DNA of 6,058 nucleotides from Lautropia sp. (lineage in GTDB: Bacteria; Pseudomonadota; Gammaproteobacteria; Burkholderiales; Burkholderiaceae_E), in NCBI GenBank assembly GCA_013813615.1, contig JACCRJ010000381.1, positions 1-6,058 of the forward strand. Direction: 5' to 3'. The position numbers and the translations under genes are program-made. Shown piece after piece: positions 1 through 5,424 of the stretch; the stretch's first letter is position 1, and each line of letters begins with the position of its first letter. Below the pieces are notes generated by a model that was not told the DNA's origin, did no database searches, and saw nothing but the letters and a program-made list of their open reading frames with translations.

Positions 1-479
1 GCCACGTACAAAGCGGACAGGGAGGCGAGGGCGAAGGACGGCACCATCAACCCGTAGCCGATCCAGGTCGGCAGCTCCATGATCATGCTGGTTTCGTTGT
101 TCATCCGGGCGTCCATGGCACCAATCGCCGTCCGCCAGGCCAGCAACGCCATCATGACGGCGAGGACGCCGGCGCCGACGCCGTCGAGACGCTTGCGGGC
201 GGCACGACCGGCGCGCAGGGTAAAGAAGTCCACGATGATGTGGGCGTTGCGCATCTGGCACATGGGAAAGCAGGCGGCGATCGCGACTGCGCAGCCCATC
301 TGCACCAGTTCCCAGTCGCCCATGATCGGGCTGCCCATCAGATTGCGCATCACGATGCTGTACAGCGAGAGCAGCGTGAGGCCGGTGAAGACCGCGCCGC
401 CCGCTAGGGCGAGCACCCGCGCGGCGATGTCGAGGGCGCGGCCGAAGGCCGAATCCGCCCCGATGCGTGGCTCAGCCAA
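1..479 (-). CDS. dctQ: TRAP transporter small permease (DctQ family), 3' end cut by window edge
   Basis: This is the small membrane subunit of a tripartite ATP-independent periplasmic (TRAP) transporter, which sits between the binding protein DctP and the large permease DctM in the inner membrane. I read 159 codons; the stop lies beyond the left edge. Hydrophobic segments lie near residues 18-43, 57-75, 99-120 and 138-158, the four-helix layout of the family. Family-like motifs are the arginine-asparagine pair after helix 1 (VMRN, 43-46), GDWELVQ (54-60) and the loop ETSMIMELPTW (129-139) leading into helix 4. No ATG fits: the frame opens at a TTG five bases after the dctP stop, with AAGG just before it, so the TTG start is likely but the Shine-Dalgarno spacing is very short. 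Translation is probably coupled to dctP. The family assignment is firm; the transported substrate cannot be read from this subunit. Confidence 0.88.
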   Translation of the reverse strand, partial: MAEPRIGADSAFGRALDIAARVLALAGGAVFTGLTLLSLYSIVMRNLMGSPIMGDWELVQMGCAVAIAACFPMCQMRNAHIIVDFFTLRAGRAARKRLDGVGAGVLAVMMALLAWRTAIGAMDARMNNETSMIMELPTWIGYGLMVPSFALASLSALYV

Positions 480-484
480 GCCTT

Positions 485-1522
485 CTACTTGGTGTGCTTG
501 TCGATCAGCGCCCGGGCGCCGTCGAGCAGTTCCTTGCCCTTGAAGCCCTTGCCGTCCATTTCCTTCACCCAGGCTTCGTCGACCTTGCCCGAGACCTGCT
601 TGAACTGCTCGTAGTCGGCCTGTGTGAAGCGGTGGATCTGGTTGTTGCGGCTTTCCGCCGTGGCGCGACCCTTCGGGTCATTGCCCTGCTGCACCTTGCC
701 GAGCCAACCCGAGGTTTCGAGACCGGTGTTGGCGTCGATCACCTTCTTGAGGTCGGGCGGCAGGGAGTCGTACTTCGCCTTGTTCATCGTCATGACGAAG
801 GTCGTGGTGTACAGCGCCGGCAGCTTCGGGTCGAACTCCGAATGGTATTTGGCGAGCTCATTGACCTTCACCGATGGCACGACCTCCCATGGAATCACCG
901 CGGCATCGATCACACCCTTGCTCAGCGCATCCGGAATTCCCGGCAGCGGCATGCCGACCGGGGTCGCGCCAAGCGACGCCAGCAGCTTGGTGATCTGCCG
1001 AGTGGGTCCGCGCACCTTCATGCCCTTCAGGTCGTTGATCGAGTTGATCGGCTTGTTCGCGGAATGGAACATGCCCGGACCGTGGACATTGACGGCCAGC
1101 AGGTGCACATCCTTGAACTCGTCCTTCGCGTAGGTCTGGACGTATTCCCAGTAGGCCTTGGACGTGGCCTCGGCATTGGTCATGATGAACGGCAGCTCGA
1201 AGACCTCGACCCGTGGGAAGCGTCCGGCGGTGGTGCCGGGCAGGGTCCAGGTCACGTCCGCAACGCCGTCCTTGACCTGGTCGTACAACTGGCCGGGCGT
1301 GCCGCCGAGTTGCATGGCCGGGTATCGCTCGAACTTGATGCGGCCGTTCGATTCCTTCTCGACCTTCTTCATCCAGCCTTCATGCATGTCCAGCCAGACG
1401 TTGGACTGCGGCGCCATGAAGGTCGAGAACTTGAGGACGACATCCTGGGCGCAAGCCACGCCTGCCGACGCCATCAATGCCACTGCGGTTGCTGCACCGA
1501 AAGCCCATCGCGTCATCGCCAT
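485..1522 (-). CDS. dctP: TRAP transporter periplasmic solute-binding protein (DctP family)
   Basis: This is a periplasmic receptor that captures an organic anion and delivers it to the DctQ/DctM permease, which is driven by an ion gradient. It has 345 residues from the chosen ATG, normal for the family. A signal peptide spans about 1-25 (basic MAMTRW, a hydrophobic core, then VACA before QD). Typical features follow: GRIKFERYPAMQLGG (60-74), ELPFIMTN (109-116), and GMKVRGPT with Arg171. Arg171 is about residue 146 of the mature protein and matches the arginine that salt-bridges the ligand carboxylate in characterised family members such as SiaP. VIDAAVIPWE (204-213) lines the usual second ligand region. 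The frame is open upstream to 1663, but the ATG at 1522 has GGAG six bases before it and places the signal peptide at the N-terminus, so I prefer it over the ATG at 1534. The ligand is probably a carboxylate; its identity is unknown. Confidence 0.93.
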   Translation of the reverse strand: MAMTRWAFGAATAVALMASAGVACAQDVVLKFSTFMAPQSNVWLDMHEGWMKKVEKESNGRIKFERYPAMQLGGTPGQLYDQVKDGVADVTWTLPGTTAGRFPRVEVFELPFIMTNAEATSKAYWEYVQTYAKDEFKDVHLLAVNVHGPGMFHSANKPINSINDLKGMKVRGPTRQITKLLASLGATPVGMPLPGIPDALSKGVIDAAVIPWEVVPSVKVNELAKYHSEFDPKLPALYTTTFVMTMNKAKYDSLPPDLKKVIDANTGLETSGWLGKVQQGNDPKGRATAESRNNQIHRFTQADYEQFKQVSGKVDEAWVKEMDGKGFKGKELLDGARALIDKHTK

Positions 1523-1526
1523 CCGA

Positions 1527-1534
1527 GTCTCCAT
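1527..1534 (-). promoter_or_regulatory. Ribosome binding site deciding the dctP start
   Basis: On the minus strand, GGAG precedes the ATG at 1522 by six bases. The competing in-frame ATG at 1534 overlaps this GGAG and has only a pyrimidine-rich run before it. This supports starting dctP at 1522, directly ahead of the signal peptide. Confidence 0.6.
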
Positions 1535-1567
1535 GAAGAACGATTCATCGGGATTCGAAAGATTACA

Positions 1568-1588
1568 TCGGAACCCTGCCGGTTCCGA
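1568..1588. promoter_or_regulatory. Perfect palindrome upstream of dctP, candidate operator
   Basis: The arms TCGGAACC and GGTTCCGA are perfect 8-base inverted repeats separated by five bases. The element lies 46-66 bases upstream of the dctP start. A weak -10-like hexamer, TAATCT on the minus strand at 1560-1565, sits just downstream of it, so the palindrome would fall in the -10/-35 spacer. That is a typical place for a repressor site. The palindrome is directly visible; the operator role and the bound regulator are inference. Confidence 0.5.
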
Positions 1589-1694
1589 CGGCAATTCCTG
1601 CTGAAATCCGGGATCCTGGCAAAGACTAGGGTTTACCTGGGCACAACGTCCAGGCATTGGCATCGCTGACTGTCGGCGGCGGTTCGCCCCCAGG

Positions 1695-1738
1695 CTCGTT
1701 CGCCCCGATCAGCTGCACGGATTGCAGGGGCGTTCGAG
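1695..1738 (-). terminator. Compound hairpin downstream of queD, possible terminator
   Basis: Eleven bases after the queD stop, CTCG-AA-CGCCCC can pair with GGGGCG-AA-CGAG (outer stem with a symmetrical AA/AA internal loop). A small inner TGCA/TGCA stem lies within the loop. There is no T tract after it, so it is not a classical intrinsic terminator. It could end the queCED transcript, protect its 3' end, or be a DNA-level element. The direct repeat GTTCGCCCC (1682-1690 and 1698-1706, plus strand) overlaps it. Confidence 0.35.
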
Positions 1739-1748
1739 CGGGCCAGCG

Positions 1749-2138
1749 CTAAGTACCGCTCGCGGACGCACCGGAAGTTCCACGATAGAGGCAGGTGTCT
1801 CCGCTCGCTCCTCGCGATACCGACACCGACAGCAACTGCGGCAGGGAAGGTTGAAGCGTGTTCCAGATGAACCGGGAGAGATTCTCCAGCGTCGCCGGAC
1901 CCAGACCTTCCACTTCATCCAGAAAGCGGTGATCCAGCAGGGCTCTCGCTATCTCCAACTTTTCCCTGAGCCCACCCAGGTCCAGGAGCATTCCCGTTAC
2001 CGGGTCGGCCTCCCCGTACACCACGACCTCGGCGTGGTAGGTATGCCCGTGGATGCGGCGACTTGCATCGGTGCCGATCGCTCTGCTCAATGTGTGCGCA
2101 GCCTCGAAATAAAAACGCTGTCTGAGCTCGAACATCAT
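1749..2138 (-). CDS. queD: 6-carboxytetrahydropterin synthase-like protein (QueD family) with altered active site
   Basis: QueD normally converts 7,8-dihydroneopterin triphosphate to 6-carboxy-5,6,7,8-tetrahydropterin, the first committed step of queuosine/7-deazapurine synthesis. I chose the ATG at 2138, which overlaps the queE stop as ATGA and gives 129 residues; the next codon (2135) is also ATG, and the frame is open to 2180. Zinc ligands His15 (FEAAH), His30 and His32 (IHGH) are present, as is the Asp69-His70 pair (LDHR) and the TLE motif (83-85). Two key positions differ from E. coli QueD as I recall it: the CxxxHGH cysteine is Ser26, and in a gap-free C-terminal alignment the pterin-binding Glu is Gly110. 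Family membership and operon context are clear. Activity is uncertain: it may use another residue, belong to a divergent subfamily, or be impaired. Confidence 0.85.
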   Translation of the reverse strand: MMFELRQRFYFEAAHTLSRAIGTDASRRIHGHTYHAEVVVYGEADPVTGMLLDLGGLREKLEIARALLDHRFLDEVEGLGPATLENLSRFIWNTLQPSLPQLLSVSVSRGASGDTCLYRGTSGASASGT

Positions 2139-2770
2139 CGGATCCCGATCATCTTGTGGATCTGGACACTCAATCGCCATTTAGGATGCGCCTGGCAGTA
2201 GCGGATCGCTGCGGCGGTGTTCTCCATCCGACGCGGACCGTCCATGGGCTGGAGAAAGAAATGTTGAAAGTCCATCGCATCGAGGCTTGCCGGATCGAGT
2301 CCGGCCTGGGGAAAAACCACCTTCAATTCAGTCCCGCTATGGACTGCCAAGGTAGCGTTGGCCTTCGGACTGACACACAACCAGTCGATCCCCTCTGGAG
2401 GCTCGATCGTCCCGTTGGTCTCGACCGCAATTTCAAAGGCAGCGGCATGTACCATGTCAATCAGCGCACCGTCCATCTGCAACAGGGGTTCTCCCCCGGT
2501 GAACACCACCAGGCGGCCAACCGTGCCAGCCGGCGTCCACGCTGCTTCGATAGCACCGGCCAGGGCAGCCGCGTCAACGAATTTTCCGCCGCCCTGACCA
2601 TCGGTTCCGACGAAATCGGTGTCGCAGAACTGACAGATCGCAGAAGACCGATCCGATTCACGGCCGCTCCATAGATTGCAGCCCGTAAACCTGCAGAAGA
2701 CCGCCGGCCTTCCAGCATTCCCCCCCTCGCCCTGAAGGGTGTAGAAAATCTCTTTGACCGAATACGTCAT
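2135..2770 (-). CDS. queE: 7-carboxy-7-deazaguanine synthase (QueE), radical SAM enzyme
   Basis: QueE converts 6-carboxytetrahydropterin to 7-carboxy-7-deazaguanine by a radical-mediated ring contraction using SAM, a [4Fe-4S] cluster and Mg2+. The protein has 211 residues. The cluster cysteines are Cys31, Cys46 and Cys49, spaced CX14CX2C rather than the canonical CX3CX2C. This matches the variant known from Burkholderia multivorans QueE. Thr51 follows in CDTDF, at the position that coordinates Mg2+ there. Further family features are TLQGEG (11-16), the SAM-binding TGGEPLLQ (91-98), ETNGT (117-121), SPK (134-136) and QPMDG (174-178). Its ATG overlaps the queC stop by ATGA, and its own TGA overlaps the queD ATG the same way, so the three genes are almost surely translated from one message. 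All expected catalytic elements appear intact. Confidence 0.96.
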   Translation of the reverse strand: MTYSVKEIFYTLQGEGGNAGRPAVFCRFTGCNLWSGRESDRSSAICQFCDTDFVGTDGQGGGKFVDAAALAGAIEAAWTPAGTVGRLVVFTGGEPLLQMDGALIDMVHAAAFEIAVETNGTIEPPEGIDWLCVSPKANATLAVHSGTELKVVFPQAGLDPASLDAMDFQHFFLQPMDGPRRMENTAAAIRYCQAHPKWRLSVQIHKMIGIR

Positions 2771-3474
2771 GCCGGGTCAGCCGAGTCGATGTATTGCCGG
2801 TAGCCATTGGCCCGGAGTTCGCAAGCCGGACAACTTCCGCATCCGTAACCCCAGTCGTGGACCGATTCGCGGTTGCCCAGGTAACAGGAGTGAGTCGCTT
2901 CCCGGACCAGATCGACCAGCCGGCTTCCGCCGATGGTTTCGGCGAGACGCCATGTCTGTGCCTTGTCAAGCCACATGAGGGGCGTCTCCACGATGATCCG
3001 CGCGTCCATGCCAAGGGTCAATGCAACTTGCAAGGCCTTGAGCGTGTTATCGCGACAGTCCGGGTAGCCTGAATAATCTGTCTCACACATTCCGCCTACC
3101 AGTGTCGTAAGCCCTCGCCGATACGCTACGGCCGCCGCGAAGGTGAAGAAGAGATGGTTCCTGCCTGGCACGAAGGTGTTCGGAAGCCCGGTGTTCGTAA
3201 ACTCGATCTCCTTGGAATCGGTAAGCGCCGTATCGCTGACCTGGCCCAGCACCCTCAAATCGATCATATGGTCTGGTCCAAGCCGTTGCGCCCACTTTCC
3301 CGAATGGGTCCTGACCTGATCCAGAATCGGTTGTCGGCACTGGAGTTCAATGGCATGCCGCTGCCCGTAGTCGAAGCCTATGGTCTCGACGATAGAGTAA
3401 CGATCCAGTGCCCACGCCAGGCAAGTCGTGGAGTCCTGACCGCCTGAGAACAAGACCAAGGCTCGCTGATCCAT
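2767..3474 (-). CDS. queC: 7-cyano-7-deazaguanine (preQ0) synthase QueC
   Basis: QueC uses ATP and ammonia to convert 7-carboxy-7-deazaguanine to the nitrile preQ0, a precursor of queuosine in tRNA and of related deazapurines. The protein has 235 residues, about normal for the family. The PP-loop ATP-binding motif SGGQDSTT is at 10-17. Residues around NTFVPGRN (99-106) and [14 protein letters not shown] (128-141) are typical of the family. The C-terminal zinc site is Cys197, Cys212, Cys215 and Cys218 (CGSCPAC). The ATG is preceded by AAGG with five bases of spacing. It is the first gene of the queC-queE-queD operon. Base composition is visibly lower in GC than the flanking antiporter gene. 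Confidence 0.97.
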   Translation of the reverse strand: MDQRALVLFSGGQDSTTCLAWALDRYSIVETIGFDYGQRHAIELQCRQPILDQVRTHSGKWAQRLGPDHMIDLRVLGQVSDTALTDSKEIEFTNTGLPNTFVPGRNHLFFTFAAAVAYRRGLTTLVGGMCETDYSGYPDCRDNTLKALQVALTLGMDARIIVETPLMWLDKAQTWRLAETIGGSRLVDLVREATHSCYLGNRESVHDWGYGCGSCPACELRANGYRQYIDSADPA

Positions 3475-3478
3475 ATTC

Positions 3479-3593
3479 GCCTTGAGGTTGATTTGAGGGA
3501 ATCGGATGCCTTGAGGGAGTCGGCGTCATCTCGCCGCCAGGCACCCCTCCCCCGAATTTTACAGAACTGCGCAGGCTGGATGACGCCTTGAGG
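3479..3593 (-). repeat. Short direct repeats in the queC leader
   Basis: The 9-mer CCTCAAGGC (minus strand) occurs three times, at 3479-3487, 3508-3516 and 3585-3593. The copy nearest the gene supplies the queC Shine-Dalgarno AAGG. In addition, a 13-base unit at 3493-3505 recurs at 3511-3523 with one mismatch, 18 bases apart. The repeats are directly visible; a role in controlling queC translation or transcription is speculation. Confidence 0.45.
3556..3561 (-). promoter_or_regulatory. Candidate -10 box for the queCED operon
   Basis: The minus strand reads CTGTAAAATTCGG here. TAAAAT is a good -10 hexamer, about 81 bases before the queC ATG. The -35 position 17 bases further upstream (3579-3584, GTCATC) is a poor match, so an activator or a weak promoter is possible. 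This is the most A/T-rich spot in the intergenic region. Confidence 0.4.
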
Positions 3594-3670
3594 CCAGCGA
3601 CCCCCTGATGTTGATCCTTGCGAACGCATGCGCCACCGTTGCGCGAGACGAGCCCTGACCGGCTGGCCCC

Positions 3671-3696
3671 GACGCAGCTCCCTGCGGGAGCGCGTC
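3671..3696 (-). terminator. Strong GC-rich hairpin directly after the antiporter gene
   Basis: One base after the TGA stop, GACGC-GCTCCC pairs with GGGAGC-T-GCGTC: 11 base pairs, a single bulged base and a three-base loop. No T tract follows, so it is an atypical intrinsic terminator or a 3'-end stabiliser. Its position suggests that the antiporter message ends here and queCED starts separately. Confidence 0.55.
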
Positions 3697-3697
3697 C

Positions 3698-5185
3698 TCA
3701 ACGGAACCAGATCACCGTCATGATCAGGAAGAGCGGGATCAGCACCGCCGTCGACCAGGCCATGAAGCCGAAGAAGCTCGGCATCTTCACGCCGCGGTCT
3801 TCGGCGATCGCCTTCACCATCAGGTTCGGCGCATTGCCGATGTAGCTGTTGGCGCCCATGAACACGGCGCCGATCGAAATGGCGGCAAGGGTCGGCGCCA
3901 GCGTCGTCATCAGCTGCTCGGGGTCGCCGCCGGCGGTATTGAAGAAGACCAGATAGGTCGGCGCGTTATCGAGGAACGAACTCAGCAGGCCGGTGGCCCA
4001 GAAGTACATCGCCGGGTCCGGCTGGCCGTCCGGCCGGGTGACGGCCGAAACGACGGCGCCGAAAGGGCCGTCGACGCCCGCCCGCAGCATCGCGATGACC
4101 GGAATGATGGTGAGGAAGATGCCGGCGAAGAGCTTCGCCACCTCCGCCATCGGGCCCCAGGCGAACTGATTGTCCGCATGCACCTGCGCTGACGTGATCT
4201 TCAACGACACCAGGGCCACCACGATCAGGCCGGCATCGCGAACCAGTCCGGGCAAGCCGGCTTCGGTACCGTAGATGTCGAAGGCCGTGGTCGATTCCCA
4301 GATGCCGCTCATCAGCACCAGCCCGACGATCACCCCCAGCAGCACGAAGTTGCCCTTGCCCTGGATGCCGATGTCCCGGGAGTCGGGGGTGGGGTCCACC
4401 GGCAGCACGCCCTCCTTTCGATACAGCCAGCTGTCGAGCAGGTAGAAGATTCCCAGCAGCGCGACCACCATGAACAGCGTCTCCGGCAGGATGTTCCGGA
4501 GGGTCCAGAAGAAATCCACGCCCTTCAGGAAACCGAGAAACAGCGGCGGGTCGCCCAGCGGGGTCAGCGAGCCGCCGACGTTGGAGACGAGAAAGATGAA
4601 GAACACGACCACGTGCACCTGGTGACGACGGTTGTCGTTGGCGCGAATCAGCGGACGGATCAGCAGCATCGAGGCGCCGGTCGTTCCCATCAGGCTGGCG
4701 AGCACGGTGCCGATCGCCAGGATGACCGTGTTCAGCCCGGGCGCGCCGCGCAGGTTGCCGCTGATGTGGATGCCGCCGGCGACGGTGAACAGCGCAGTCA
4801 GCAGCAGGATGAAGGGTATGTACTCCGCCACCAGCGCGTGGGCCAGGTTCTCCACCGCGAGATCGACGCCGAACAGCGCGGCAAACGGCAGCAGGAAGGC
4901 GAGCGCCCAGGCGGCCGACAGCTTGCCGAAATGGTGATGCCAGAAGCCCGGCGCCAACAGAGGGATCAGCGCGATCGACATCAGGATGCCGACGAAGGGG
5001 ATCGCCCACCAGACCGACAGCCGGGCGCCGTCGAACTCGGCGGCCATGGCGAGGCCGGGACAGCCCACGAGCAGCGCGCAGACGAGCAATCGGGGAAGCC
5101 GCCGGAACGACCGGTTGCTCCGGCTTTCCGGCGCGGGGCACGCCGGCGGGACGGTGCCCCTGGGGGCGCTCAGAGACACCTGCAT
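3698..5185 (-). CDS. Ion transporter superfamily membrane protein (CitMHS_2/NhaD-like, 'sodium:proton antiporter')
   Basis: This is an integral inner-membrane protein of 495 residues with about 12 hydrophobic segments (near 33-48, 58-79, 90-106, 115-137, 152-178, 190-203, 233-250, 280-296, 317-333, 350-368, 393-412, 428-447 and 472-493). Two loop motifs look like the paired re-entrant hairpins of the ion transporter superfamily: SNVGGSLTPLGDPP (201-214) and GANSYIGNAPN (444-454), with SFLDNAPT at 403-410. Such proteins are generally named sodium:proton antiporters or putative citrate transporters; the real substrate is not known from sequence. Residues 1-48 end in a signal-peptide-like stretch (RRLPRLL, hydrophobic core, AMA before AEF), but the ATG at 5185 has no clear Shine-Dalgarno and about 25 residues precede the basic part, so the start is uncertain. 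No other subunit is adjacent, and the gene appears to be transcribed alone. Confidence 0.85.
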   Translation of the reverse strand: MQVSLSAPRGTVPPACPAPESRSNRSFRRLPRLLVCALLVGCPGLAMAAEFDGARLSVWWAIPFVGILMSIALIPLLAPGFWHHHFGKLSAAWALAFLLPFAALFGVDLAVENLAHALVAEYIPFILLLTALFTVAGGIHISGNLRGAPGLNTVILAIGTVLASLMGTTGASMLLIRPLIRANDNRRHQVHVVVFFIFLVSNVGGSLTPLGDPPLFLGFLKGVDFFWTLRNILPETLFMVVALLGIFYLLDSWLYRKEGVLPVDPTPDSRDIGIQGKGNFVLLGVIVGLVLMSGIWESTTAFDIYGTEAGLPGLVRDAGLIVVALVSLKITSAQVHADNQFAWGPMAEVAKLFAGIFLTIIPVIAMLRAGVDGPFGAVVSAVTRPDGQPDPAMYFWATGLLSSFLDNAPTYLVFFNTAGGDPEQLMTTLAPTLAAISIGAVFMGANSYIGNAPNLMVKAIAEDRGVKMPSFFGFMAWSTAVLIPLFLIMTVIWFR

Positions 5186-5239
5186 CGATCAGTCACTGGT
5201 TCTTGTCGGCAAGCCGGGAAGTGTCGAGGTTGTAGCAGC

Positions 5240-5270
5240 GGGTGTCAAACCGTACGGGGGTTTGACGCCC
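5240..5270. promoter_or_regulatory. Long inverted repeat overlapping a -35 box, candidate operator for the antiporter gene
   Basis: On the plus strand GGGTGTCAAACC (5240-5251) pairs with GGTTTGACGCCC (5259-5270), a 12-base-pair stem with one T-G position and a seven-base loop. The inner GTCAAACC/GGTTTGAC arms are perfect. The left arm contains a consensus TTGACA on the minus strand (5243-5248), 58 bases before the antiporter ATG; the hexamer 17 bases downstream (GACACT, 5220-5225) is a weak -10. A repressor bound here could block that promoter. The repeat is seen; the function is inferred. Confidence 0.5.
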
Positions 5271-5344
5271 GCCCGATCCGGGCGCCCCGGCCTGCGGCAC
5301 AATATCCGGCGCGTCGAATTGTGACAGAATGATTTGAGGTACCC

Positions 5345-5378
5345 GCATCATCCGGCTGTCACCTTCATGCAATAAGGT
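5345..5378 (+). promoter_or_regulatory. Possible Pho box and -10 upstream of ugpB
   Basis: The second half-site CTGTCAC (5356-5362) fits the E. coli PhoB consensus. The first half, GCATCAT (5345-5351), matches at four of seven bases, with the correct four-base gap. TAAGGT (5373-5378) lies ten bases further on as a weak -10. That arrangement, with no -35 box, is what PhoB-activated promoters look like, and ugp is a Pho regulon member in E. coli. The match is partial, so this is a hypothesis. Confidence 0.3.
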
Positions 5379-5414
5379 CCGCGACTGCACCCGCACGGCG
5401 CGGGCGTCACAAAC

Positions 5415-5419
5415 AGGAG
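5415..5419 (+). promoter_or_regulatory. Ribosome binding site of ugpB
   Basis: AGGAG stands five bases before the ATG at 5425, an essentially ideal Shine-Dalgarno sequence. It fixes the start of the divergent plus-strand gene. Confidence 0.85.
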
Positions 5420-5424
5420 ATCTC

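Noticed and set aside
1523..1663. A 47-residue N-terminal extension of dctP
   Set aside because: The frame is open upstream, but the signal peptide and GGAG site place the start at 1522; the extension would bury the signal peptide and crosses the palindrome at 1568-1588.
467..1669. A 400-codon plus-strand open frame opposite dctP
   Set aside because: It is antisense to a clear DctP protein; its His/Arg/Leu-rich translation shows no recognisable domain. Long antisense frames are expected in high-GC DNA.
3475..3697. A preQ1 riboswitch upstream of queC
   Set aside because: I looked for a small C-rich-loop hairpin followed by an A-rich tail near the Shine-Dalgarno and did not find a convincing match on the minus strand.
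3966..5141. A 391-codon minus-strand open frame inside the antiporter gene
   Set aside because: It is a frame-shifted reading of the antiporter gene with an Arg/Pro/Gly-rich translation and no hydrophobic pattern; the overlapping frame has clear membrane segments and motifs.
5270..5284. CGCCCG-ATC-CGGGCG mini-hairpin next to the large inverted repeat
   Set aside because: A six-base GC stem is common in DNA this GC-rich and has no T tract or gene end beside it.
5298..5323. CACAAT/ATTGTG inverted repeat in the antiporter/ugpB intergenic region
   Set aside because: The arms are only six bases with a 14-base spacer and no extension; this is plausible by chance in a region with several short palindromes.
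4613..5332. A 239-codon plus-strand open frame running from the antiporter gene into the intergenic region
   Set aside because: Its translation is low-complexity Arg/Gln/Gly-rich and lies antisense to a well-supported gene.
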